A stretch of DNA of 5,383 bases from Pseudomonadota bacterium (GTDB lineage: Bacteria > Desulfobacterota > GWC2-55-46 > JADFVP01): positions 1-5,383 of the forward strand of contig JADFVP010000218.1 in NCBI GenBank assembly GCA_015222595.1, in the 5' to 3' direction. Positions 1 through 4,258 of the stretch are shown here, in pieces (positions within the stretch are counted from its first letter, which is position 1; the number at the start of each line of letters is the position of its first letter). The notes under the pieces are model-generated. The model searched no databases. It was not told the DNA's origin and worked only from the letters and a program-made list of their open reading frames with translations. The translations under genes and the position numbers were made by a program.

Positions 1-175
1 CAGTGTGAGTAGAGTAAGTTCCCGTAAGATAACGGTTTTTCTCTGCTTTGGTGCTCTGTGTCGTGTCTGCTTGCACTTATTCTTTACACTTTTGCTCTAT
101 CTCAGCCGTTCTCGATATTGGTCTCATCTACTGTTTAATCAGGTAAGTCAACAGGTTAGGCGGTTCGCCCGGAGG
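1..175. other. Intergenic DNA with no supportable gene
   Basis: No reading frame here looks real. A weak terminator-like CCGT-AAGATA-ACGG-TTTTT (22-40) might close a gene to the left of the window. CAGGTAAG (140-147) and CAGGTTAG (152-159) are near-identical and 12 bases apart, just upstream of the -24 element. They could be a protein-binding site, but they are short. Confidence 0.4.
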
Positions 176-192
176 TTGGCTTGTTTTTTGCA
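176..192 (+). promoter_or_regulatory. Candidate sigma-54 (-24/-12) promoter of the PEP-CTERM gene
   Basis: The sequence reads TTGGCTTG, then TTTT, then TTGCA. It has GG at 178-179 and GC at 190-191 separated by exactly 10 bases, the invariant spacing of RpoN promoters (consensus TGGCACG-N4-TTGCW). The predicted start is near 203, giving a leader of about 60 nt before the ATG at 266. PEP-CTERM/exosortase systems are known to be associated with the PrsK/PrsR two-component pair, whose regulator is a sigma-54 activator, so the match is biologically sensible. A weaker sigma-70-like alternative (TTGCTT at 210-215, GATTAT at 232-237, spacer 16) cannot be excluded. Confidence 0.6.
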
Positions 193-249
193 TGATATCT
201 GTACAAGTTTTGCTTATGCTTTTTCAGGATAGATTATTAATATACTTAT

Positions 250-257
250 AAGGAAGG
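250..257 (+). promoter_or_regulatory. Ribosome binding site of the PEP-CTERM gene
   Basis: The purine-rich AAGGAAGG lies 8 bases before the ATG at 266. It supports that start, which is also followed at once by a good signal peptide. Confidence 0.7.
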
Positions 258-265
258 CACTTCAA

Positions 266-910
266 ATGTTAAAGAAACTCTCGGTACTCTTTATTGCAGC
301 CATAATGTCGGTTGCCTTTACCGGCACTGCAAAGGCGGCGTTCATAGACGGCGGGCTCTTTACGACCGACACTGACACCAGTCTGGACTGGAAAGATCTT
401 ACGGAGACCAACGGCCTGACCTATAATTATGTTAGCACGCAGTTCGGCACGGGCGGCGCTTACGAAGGCTGGCGCTATGCGACGCTCTCCGAGTTTCAGG
501 CCATGATTGTGCAGTTCGGCTTTGCAATAACATATCTGAACGAGGGCCCGGTCAGCAGCGCAACCCAGACCTCTATAAATAACTTCACCGCACTCTTTGG
601 TAATACTCTCGGTGAGTATGGAGTATCGATAGGGAGTGATACCTACTACGGCACTCTCGGTATTGTCGAGCACGATGTTATTTCGGAAGTTACCTTCCAC
701 AACAGAGTCGGTGCCTATAATTATAGCTCGGGAATCTATGCCAGGACGGAGACTACAACGAACCAGACCATGTTGGACACTGACGGCGCACTTTATGCGG
801 GCCACTATCTTGTTAAGGCGAGCGGAGCCGTTCCGGAGCCGTCAACCCTGCTCCTTCTCGGCAGCGGTCTCGTAGGACTTGGATTCGTACGCAGACGCTT
901 CAAGAGGTAA
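266..910 (+). CDS. PEP-CTERM sorting domain exported protein
   Basis: This is a complete 214-residue secreted protein. Residues 1-24 form a Sec signal peptide (KK near the N-terminus, hydrophobic core, likely cleavage after AKA). The C-terminus is a classic PEP-CTERM signal: VPEPSTLLLLG begins at residue 189, followed by a hydrophobic segment to about 208 and a basic tail, RRRFKR. By family knowledge this tail is recognised by an exosortase (EpsH/XrtA type) that cleaves and transfers the protein to the cell surface or an exopolysaccharide matrix. The mature region around residues 34-80 (DTDTSLDWKDLTETNG, then GGAYEGWRYAT) resembles a recurrent group of PEP-CTERM proteins of unknown function. 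No enzymatic motif is visible and the mature region has no cysteine. The gene is monocistronic: a sigma-54-like promoter lies upstream and a strong terminator follows. No exosortase gene is in the window. Family assignment is firm; function is unknown. Confidence 0.93.
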   Translation: MLKKLSVLFIAAIMSVAFTGTAKAAFIDGGLFTTDTDTSLDWKDLTETNGLTYNYVSTQFGTGGAYEGWRYATLSEFQAMIVQFGFAITYLNEGPVSSATQTSINNFTALFGNTLGEYGVSIGSDTYYGTLGIVEHDVISEVTFHNRVGAYNYSSGIYARTETTTNQTMLDTDGALYAGHYLVKASGAVPEPSTLLLLGSGLVGLGFVRRRFKR

Positions 911-933
911 ACGCTTTAGTCTATTCAGTCAGT

Positions 934-976
934 AGAACCCACCGGCCTTAACGGACGGTGGGTTCTCTCTTTTTTT
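934..976 (+). terminator. Rho-independent terminator after the PEP-CTERM gene
   Basis: A perfect 11-bp stem (AGAACCCACCG at 934-944, CGGTGGGTTCT at 956-966) with an 11-base loop is followed by a T-rich run ending in T7 (970-976). It starts 24 bases after the stop codon. Confidence 0.92.
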
Positions 977-991
977 CCAGCCTTGTAAATG

Positions 992-1017
992 GCAGAGGGC
1001 AGGGGGCAGGCCTCTGC
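992..1017. repeat. Short inverted repeat in a G-rich intergenic stretch
   Basis: GCAGAGG (992-998) and CCTCTGC (1011-1017) are perfect 7-base arms around a purine-rich 12-base centre with repeated GGGCAG units. There is no T-tract. It lies between the PEP-CTERM terminator and the next promoter, and no function is evident. Confidence 0.4.
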
Positions 1018-1049
1018 TGTAAAAGTTCCGGCTGGATTGGGGCCTCGAT

Positions 1050-1078
1050 TTGACATTCTGCATAGCGTGTGCTATATT
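1050..1078 (+). promoter_or_regulatory. Strong sigma-70 promoter of the structured RNA at 1085-1180
   Basis: The -35 TTGACA (1050-1055) is a perfect consensus match. A 17-base spacer leads to the -10 TATATT (1073-1078), a 5/6 match. Transcription should begin near 1085. This is the best housekeeping promoter in the window, and no reading frame begins close to it, so its direct product is an RNA leader or small RNA. Confidence 0.8.
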
Positions 1079-1084
1079 AGGTAG

Positions 1085-1180
1085 AGTTGTTCAGGGCTGA
1101 AGTCGGCCCTCAAAGTCTGTTCAATTTGGCTATGGTAGCCCCGGATCACGGAAGCTTCTCTTCCTTGTTCGGGGTTTTTT
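1085..1180 (+). ncRNA. Candidate small RNA or attenuator leader with intrinsic terminator
   Basis: A near-consensus promoter immediately upstream and an intrinsic terminator at the end bound a transcript of about 95 nt with no plausible reading frame. Hairpin 1 pairs 1093-1099 with 1104-1110 around an AAGT loop and is flanked by direct repeats of TGTTCA (1088-1093, 1118-1123). Hairpin 2 pairs GGCTA (1128-1132) with TAGCC (1136-1140) around TGG. The terminator stem pairs CCCCGGA (1139-1145) with TTCGGGG (1168-1174), with an inner GGAAG/CTTCC stem (1150-1154, 1160-1164), then T6. Hairpin 2 and the terminator share C1139 and C1140, so they compete. I do not recognise it as SRP RNA (no GGAAGGAAGCAGCC-like core), 6S RNA, tmRNA or a common riboswitch class. 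It may act in trans, or gate read-through into the transglycosylase gene at 1274. Confidence 0.55.
1139..1180 (+). terminator. Intrinsic terminator ending the candidate small RNA
   Basis: The outer stem CCCCGGA/TTCGGGG (one G-U pair) encloses a GGAAG/CTTCC stem-loop and is followed by TTTTTTATTT from 1175. It lies 94 bases before the transglycosylase ATG, so it ends an independent RNA or attenuates that gene. Confidence 0.75.
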
Positions 1181-1273
1181 ATTTCTTTTCAGTTCAAGTA
1201 CTCGTGCCGCACTTTTGTGAGGCATAATTGTGTATACGAACATTCATTCTATCCGTAACTGTGAGCTGTAATT

Positions 1274-1942
1274 ATGTTCGATATTAGAAAATCACTCGAA
1301 GCCGGAAGGTCGATTTTTCTGTTGCTCTTCTTTGTGCTCTCCGTCTCGCTGGTCTCGGCCTCCTTCTGGTTCGCGACATCCGCCTACTCAGGAGCCGATT
1401 CTGATGGCGCTAAAGGTATAAGCGAGTCGGCTGTTCAGCTCGACTACATTACCACTATTTTAGCCGAGAGCAGAACGGGCCTTAGCCCCGAAGAGGAGCG
1501 CGAACTGGCCGCAGTAATTCTCGAGGTCTCCGACGCCTACTCCGTAGATCCGCTGCTCGTTATGGCGATAATCGAAACGGAGAGTACTTATTACAACAGG
1601 GCGCGCTCTCACAAGGGCGCAATAGGCCTTATGCAGATAATGCCCGACACTGGCGTCTGGGTGGCCGGAATGCTAGATGTTGACTGGCAGGGCTCTTCGA
1701 CATTATACGACCCGCAGACCAACGTCAGGCTCGGCACGCGGTACTTCTCTATGCTTAAGAAGCGGTTCGACAACGATACGCATCTCTCTCTTGCAGCCTA
1801 TAACGCAGGACCGACGCGGGTCTCCAGGTCGATACGCCGTGGGCAGAGAACTCCCGTAAGGTATGCCGAGAAGGTCTTGAAGAGCTACAAAGAGCACAGA
1901 GACGGATTTTCCGAGGCAGGCCCGGAGCAGATGAAGGGCTAG
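1274..1942 (+). CDS. Membrane-anchored lytic transglycosylase (SLT domain)
   Basis: This complete 222-residue protein should cleave the MurNAc-GlcNAc bond of peptidoglycan non-hydrolytically, leaving 1,6-anhydro ends. A short basic N-terminus and a hydrophobic segment at about residues 13-33 form a signal anchor or signal peptide. No lipobox cysteine is seen. A linker follows, then the Slt70-C/MltC-type lysozyme-like domain from about 75 to 207. Family hallmarks in order are the ES motif with probable catalytic Glu103, AIGLMQIMP at 116-124, AAYNAGP at 174-180, and TPVRYAEKVL at 193-202. It is much shorter than Slt70 and close to the minimal single-domain form. The ATG has only a weak ribosome site (GTGAG about 10 bases upstream), but this start keeps the whole hydrophobic segment. 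Its mRNA may start at the 1050-1078 promoter and pass the terminator at 1139-1180. No other promoter is convincing in 1181-1273. Confidence 0.93.
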   Translation: MFDIRKSLEAGRSIFLLLFFVLSVSLVSASFWFATSAYSGADSDGAKGISESAVQLDYITTILAESRTGLSPEEERELAAVILEVSDAYSVDPLLVMAIIETESTYYNRARSHKGAIGLMQIMPDTGVWVAGMLDVDWQGSSTLYDPQTNVRLGTRYFSMLKKRFDNDTHLSLAAYNAGPTRVSRSIRRGQRTPVRYAEKVLKSYKEHRDGFSEAGPEQMKG

Positions 1943-1950
1943 GGGCGGCG

Positions 1951-1978
1951 AGTTTTGCGTTAGAAGTTTTGAGTTAGA
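1951..1978 (+). repeat. Two-copy 14-bp tandem repeat
   Basis: AGTTTTGCGTTAGA (1951-1964) is followed directly by AGTTTTGAGTTAGA (1965-1978), 13 of 14 identical. It lies between the transglycosylase stop codon and the terminator and is most likely a local slippage duplication. Confidence 0.6.
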
Positions 1979-1984
1979 ATATAT

Positions 1985-2020
1985 AAGAGCCCGTCGGTCG
2001 AAAGCGACCGACGGGCTCTT
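1985..2020. terminator. Bidirectional terminator between convergent genes
   Basis: A perfect 16-bp stem (1985-2000 with 2005-2020, beginning AAGAGCCCGTCGG) closes on an AAAG tetraloop. T-rich sequence follows on the plus strand (TTTCATATTT) and the minus strand (TTATATATTC). It sits between the rightward transglycosylase gene and the leftward TPR gene and probably serves both. Confidence 0.88.
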
Positions 2021-2055
2021 TCATATTTCGTCCCATGTAGCGACAGTTAAGTTAC

Positions 2056-2913
2056 TCAGTACTCAATATGTTCGAGCCGCCTTTTGGCAAGGTCGGAGTA
2101 GAAGCTGTCGTCATCGCCACTCTTCTCACCGGCCTCTTTAATAACTACCGTTAGCCACTCGCGGGTCTTGTCCCACTCTTTTGCCATCCAGTAGCTCTGC
2201 GCTATCTGAAAGCGGAAGCCCTGTAGCGAAGGAGCTTCGGGGTGGGCTGCCTCGAAGGCTTCGAAGGTTTCGAGAAACTTCGGCATGTACTTGGTCATGT
2301 CGCCCATAATGCCGTATGCGCCGTGTCCCCCGGCCCCTTGCCACCCCAGCAGCGTCATCAGCTTGCTTCTGTAAGCTATGCGCGAGGCAGAACTGTTTGG
2401 AAACTCGGTAATCACGCGGTCGTACCATCTGGTGGCGGCCTCTATTGTCTCTATCCAGGACGAATCTATCGTAAAGTTCTCGGCCTTTCTCTTCGACCAG
2501 AAATCTCCGTGCCTTAGATACGTTGCAGCCACCGCGTTCTCCGTGGTTTCCGGTAGCACCTCTCCGGCCATCTCTGCAAGCTCGTCCAAACGGCTCGCCA
2601 CTATTGTCGCCTCTTCTGAGCTTGGGAACTTTCTTACAAGTTCGGTCCAGACCTCTAGCGCGCCGCGCAGGTTGTTCTCGTTAAAGTCTAGAGTGCCGAG
2701 ATAGTAGTACGACTTGGCCCTGTAGGAGCGCGGGGCCTTGGAGTAGATAACGTCTATCAGTTCGGCCTTCGCCTCGCGGACAAGCCCGTGCTTGGAGAGC
2801 ATGACGGCCTTGTAGTACGACGCCGCCTCTGCCGTAGTGGATAGAGCGAAAATAAAGGCTATCAGAAGAAGAAGCGTAAGAGTAGCGGAGCGGATGAGCG
2901 GTAGCGGCTTCAA
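2056..2913 (-). CDS. Periplasmic tetratricopeptide-repeat protein, function unknown
   Basis: This is a complete 285-residue protein. Residues 1-30 form a Sec signal peptide (leucine-rich core, probable cleavage after AEA), and no lipobox cysteine is present, so it should be soluble in the periplasm. The remainder is helical TPR-like sequence. Units are visible at about 32-60, 66-97 (YYYLGTLDFNENNLRGALEVW, then LVRKFPSS), 154-175 (ATRWYDRVITEFPNS) and 233-262 (QIAQSYWMAKEWDKTREWL). A glycine-rich insert lies at 192-204. The FPxS ends of the units recall BamD/YbgF-type repeats, but no specific homologue is recognised. The start is TTG at 2911-2913. It is supported by a strong AAGGAGA site 8 bases upstream and by the signal peptide, since the next in-frame Met (residue 38) would remove that peptide. 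It probably binds partner proteins in envelope assembly; this is inferred from the fold only. It lies downstream of the DUF502 gene but has its own promoter. Confidence 0.8.
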   Translation of the reverse strand: MKPLPLIRSATLTLLLLIAFIFALSTTAEAASYYKAVMLSKHGLVREAKAELIDVIYSKAPRSYRAKSYYYLGTLDFNENNLRGALEVWTELVRKFPSSEEATIVASRLDELAEMAGEVLPETTENAVAATYLRHGDFWSKRKAENFTIDSSWIETIEAATRWYDRVITEFPNSSASRIAYRSKLMTLLGWQGAGGHGAYGIMGDMTKYMPKFLETFEAFEAAHPEAPSLQGFRFQIAQSYWMAKEWDKTREWLTVVIKEAGEKSGDDDSFYSDLAKRRLEHIEY

Positions 2914-2921
2914 TGGTAGTG

Positions 2922-2928
2922 TCTCCTT
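2922..2928 (-). promoter_or_regulatory. Ribosome binding site that fixes a TTG start
   Basis: On the minus strand this reads AAGGAGA, eight bases before TTG at 2913-2911. There is no in-frame ATG or GTG at suitable spacing, so TTG is the likely initiator. Confidence 0.7.
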
Positions 2929-2979
2929 ATTGGGTTCAACGTGTGCGTTGAGATGCCTTAAAGCTATCTATAATATCCC

Positions 2980-3007
2980 AGTATATCGGCAACCCCATAG
3001 GTTTCAA
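2980..3007 (-). promoter_or_regulatory. Promoter of the TPR protein gene
   Basis: On the minus strand TTGAAA (3007-3002), a 16-base spacer and TATACT (2985-2980) make a good sigma-70 promoter, with the start near 2973 and a leader of about 60 nt. A run of nine Cs on the same strand (3016-3008) abuts the -35. The same stretch also reads CTTGAAA, 11 bases, GCCGATATA, which partly resembles a sigma-32 promoter (CTTGAAA...CCCCATNTA). Confidence 0.6.
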
Positions 3008-3036
3008 GGGGGGGGGCATACCCGGTCAACGTTACG

Positions 3037-3615
3037 TCAAAGGCTCCGCATGCTGATCTCGGTCTTTCCCATCGAAACGAGCGCCTTCAGTGTCTCGTTC
3101 ACCGGCATCGCAAGCGGCTTTACCGTTCCGTAGTCAACTATTATCATGCGCCCGGACGTCGGGTTAGGGACTCCGGGAATAAAGATAACCAGCTTCGTGC
3201 CGCCCTTGCCGTCGGAGATCTTATTGGTCACCAGCCCAAGCTCCTCGCCTTCGGTATTTTTGCCAGGCACAAGTACCGTCTCGTAAAAGATAGCGTCTTC
3301 GCCCTCGCCGTAGCCGAGTATCTGTTTGAGCGTCTGGTACAGACCGCCGAGCGCGGGCAGGCGGTCGAGCGCTCTGTCTATGCGGGCCCAGATCCACCTC
3401 CCCACGAAGGTCGTAACGCCGAGGCCAATGAGGTAGATGAGCACGGCAGCTGTTAGAAGCCCGAAGCCCGGAAAGTAGAAAGGCATCTTCGAGATGCCGG
3501 AGCTTGAGATGGTGGACTCAAGATACCCGACCGTGATTATCAGCCCGCCTATGGGGAGAACCGCAACGACACCCGCTATCAGACAGGTCGTTATATGTTT
3601 GTTTATCCGTTTCAT
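3037..3615 (-). CDS. DUF502 family inner-membrane protein
   Basis: This complete 192-residue integral membrane protein is close to the family's usual length of about 200. Transmembrane segments lie at about 11-31 and 46-72, the second containing the family-typical FYFPGFGLLTAAVLIYLIG. An amphipathic stretch with RALDRLPALGGLYQTLKQI (81-99) follows, then a soluble C-terminal domain carrying the diagnostic FIPGVPNPTSGRM (145-157), here GVPNPTSG where many members have TTPNPTSG. DUF502 proteins are widespread in bacteria and related to plant COV/LCV membrane proteins. No biochemical activity is established as far as I know. The start is ATG at 3615-3613, with an AAAGGG site overlapping the stop of the preceding 66-aa gene. 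The two genes are 9 bases apart, so they should be co-transcribed and possibly translationally coupled. Confidence 0.9.
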   Translation of the reverse strand: MKRINKHITTCLIAGVVAVLPIGGLIITVGYLESTISSSGISKMPFYFPGFGLLTAAVLIYLIGLGVTTFVGRWIWARIDRALDRLPALGGLYQTLKQILGYGEGEDAIFYETVLVPGKNTEGEELGLVTNKISDGKGGTKLVIFIPGVPNPTSGRMIIVDYGTVKPLAMPVNETLKALVSMGKTEISMRSL

Positions 3616-3624
3616 AGTAGCCCT

Positions 3625-3825
3625 TTAGAGCAGGGTGGAGTAGAGAAGTAAGAGGGCCGAGCCTGCCGAGAGCAGGTAGCCGCCGACCCTTATTGTCTTT
3701 ATCTGCTTTGTTGTGTTTACTACCCCCTCTACGTTTACCGTCTTACAGAGCAGGAGCTGGTTCTTTGAGATAAGTAAAAAGCTTATGCCGATGCAGAGCA
3801 GAAGTGATGCGATAATGGTTTCCAT
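3625..3825 (-). CDS. Small two-helix membrane protein, unknown
   Basis: This predicted 66-residue protein has two hydrophobic helices (about 3-19 and 47-64) separated by a 27-residue polar, basic loop, in a hairpin topology. I do not recognise a family. It has two cysteines (residues 11 and 27) but no CxxC motif. The start is ATG at 3825-3823 behind a modest GAAAGAGA site, and an in-frame TGA lies 9 bases upstream. It directly precedes the DUF502 gene on the same strand, 9 bases apart, and a promoter with a roughly 75-nt hairpin-containing leader lies upstream. The arrangement argues that it is a real first gene of the operon. It may be a small partner of the DUF502 protein; that is inference from position alone. 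Confidence 0.65.
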   Translation of the reverse strand: METIIASLLLCIGISFLLISKNQLLLCKTVNVEGVVNTTKQIKTIRVGGYLLSAGSALLLLYSTLL

Positions 3826-3862
3826 ATGTCTCTTTCAGCTTAAAAATTTTACGGCCTTGCAG

Positions 3863-3879
3863 GGCGGGCAATACCCGCC
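3863..3879 (-). promoter_or_regulatory. Hairpin in the leader of the 66-aa gene
   Basis: GGCGGG (3863-3868) and CCCGCC (3874-3879) pair perfectly around CAATA. No T-tract follows on either strand, so it is not a simple terminator. It lies inside the predicted leader of the leftward transcript, about 38 bases before its ATG. Confidence 0.5.
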
Positions 3880-3907
3880 GTTAGTCCCGGACTGAGAACA
3901 GTAGTCG

Positions 3908-3937
3908 AATATACTCTTGTTCGGCCTAAAACCTCAA
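3908..3937 (-). promoter_or_regulatory. Promoter of the 66-aa / DUF502 operon
   Basis: On the minus strand TTGAGG (3937-3932), an 18-base spacer and TATATT (3913-3908) form a plausible sigma-70 promoter. It starts near 3901, about 75 bases before the ATG at 3825, and diverges from hrcA. Confidence 0.5.
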
Positions 3938-4015
3938 AAACTTTACACAAAACAGGTGCTTTTTAGTTTTCTTCTGCTGCATGTCGCCAGTAGAGCGTGC
4001 TTCTTTGTACGGTTT

Positions 4016-4068
4016 TGGCCCCTTAGGGCCAGTAGCTGAGCCTCAGCCCCTTCTCATATCGGCCCTAA
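4016..4068. repeat. Overlapping inverted repeats in the divergent intergenic region
   Basis: TGGCCC-CTTA-GGGCCA (4016-4031) is a 6-bp hairpin. GCTGA-GCC-TCAGC (4035-4047) is a second. TTAGGGCC (4023-4030) also pairs perfectly over 8 bases with GGCCCTAA (4061-4068), enclosing the second hairpin and excluding the first. Three imperfect GCCCT units follow at 4062, 4070 and 4079. All this lies upstream of the predicted hrcA transcript start. I see no gene in 3826-4258 apart from control elements. Confidence 0.45.
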
Positions 4069-4082
4069 AGCCCTACATGCCC

Positions 4083-4111
4083 TTGACAACGGCCCCCTCC
4101 GTTGTTACTTT
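4083..4111 (+). promoter_or_regulatory. hrcA promoter with palindromic operator in the spacer
   Basis: The -35 TTGACA (4083-4088) is a perfect consensus match. A 17-base spacer ends in TGT, giving an extended -10 element before TACTTT (4106-4111). The start should be near 4118, leaving a leader of about 140 nt. The spacer holds a perfect inverted repeat, ACAACGG (4086-4092) and CCGTTGT (4099-4105), which overlaps the -35 and abuts the -10. This is where a repressor would exclude polymerase. A TATTAT at 4111-4116 is an alternative -10, but the spacer would then be 22. Confidence 0.55.
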
Positions 4112-4146
4112 ATTATATGCTGTTTTTCCCTTTACAGTGGTTCCGG

Positions 4147-4222
4147 GCCGGAGTTTCCGGCTCGCCCAGCCCCTTCCCTTGGGGTTGGATAGAGGGGTTT
4201 GGATAGAGAGGCCGGGTTTTTT
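4147..4222 (+). promoter_or_regulatory. Structured hrcA leader, attenuator-like
   Basis: Hairpin A pairs GCCGGA (4147-4152) with TCCGGC (4156-4161). Hairpin B pairs CCAGCCCC (4166-4173) with GGGGTTGG (4181-4188). TTGGATAGAG occurs twice, at 4185-4194 and 4199-4208. The right arm of A plus CTC (4157-4163) can instead pair with GAG-G-CCGG (4208-4215, one bulge), directly followed by T6 (4217-4222). That would be a terminator-like fold mutually exclusive with A. The pairings are read from sequence; no folding energies were computed. Confidence 0.4.
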
Positions 4223-4255
4223 ATGAGAAGCTATCTTTTCAGTCTAAAAGAGTGA
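4223..4255 (+). CDS. Possible ten-codon leader peptide before hrcA
   Basis: ATG at 4223 opens a short frame encoding MRSYLFSLKE and ends at TGA 4253-4255, three bases before the hrcA ATG and in the same frame. AGAGAGG at 4205-4211 is a possible ribosome site, 11 bases upstream. The hrcA ribosome site (GAGTGAG, 4250-4256) overlaps the end of this frame, so translating it could couple to hrcA. A short frame like this can arise by chance. Confidence 0.25.
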   Translation: MRSYLFSLKE

Positions 4256-4258
4256 GCT

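Noticed and set aside
22..40. CCGT-AAGATA-ACGG followed by TTTTT as a terminator of an upstream gene.
   Set aside because: Only a 4-bp stem, and no upstream gene is visible to support it. Mentioned only as weak.
5..232. A 75-codon frame starting GTG on the plus strand.
   Set aside because: It has no ribosome site and an unusual Cys/Phe/Arg/Leu-rich composition, and it overlaps the sigma-54-like promoter. It reads as chance.
269..805. A 178-codon frame on the minus strand across the PEP-CTERM gene.
   Set aside because: The plus strand has signal peptide, PEP-CTERM tail, ribosome site and terminator. The minus frame is a shadow with no recognisable domain.
1085..1180. Assignment of the structured RNA as SRP RNA, 6S RNA or a c-di-GMP riboswitch.
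   Set aside because: The expected conserved cores are missing: no GGAAGGAAGCAGCC-like SRP tip, no large 6S bubble, and no GEMM-type paired aptamer.
1206..1223. Hairpin GCCGCAC-TTTT-GTGAGGC before the transglycosylase gene.
   Set aside because: Short, contains a G-A mismatch, and has no T-tract. Not enough to call a regulatory element.
3037..3133. Plus-strand frame 2837-3133 crossing the TPR/DUF502 gap.
   Set aside because: It overlaps two well-supported minus-strand genes and the TPR promoter, and it has no ribosome site or domain.
3850..3895. A glutaredoxin-like small protein or selenoprotein fused to the 66-aa gene through the in-frame TGA.
   Set aside because: The open stretch has no standard start codon, is too short for a thioredoxin fold, and no selenocysteine insertion structure is evident. 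Kept only as part of the possible repeat finding.
3942..3970. TTTACA as a plus-strand -35 for a promoter in the divergent region.
   Set aside because: No acceptable -10 hexamer lies at 16-18 bases.
3981..4226. An 81-codon plus-strand frame ending at the hrcA mini-ORF.
   Set aside because: It spans the hrcA promoter, operator and structured leader, is proline-rich with no recognisable domain, and lacks a ribosome site.
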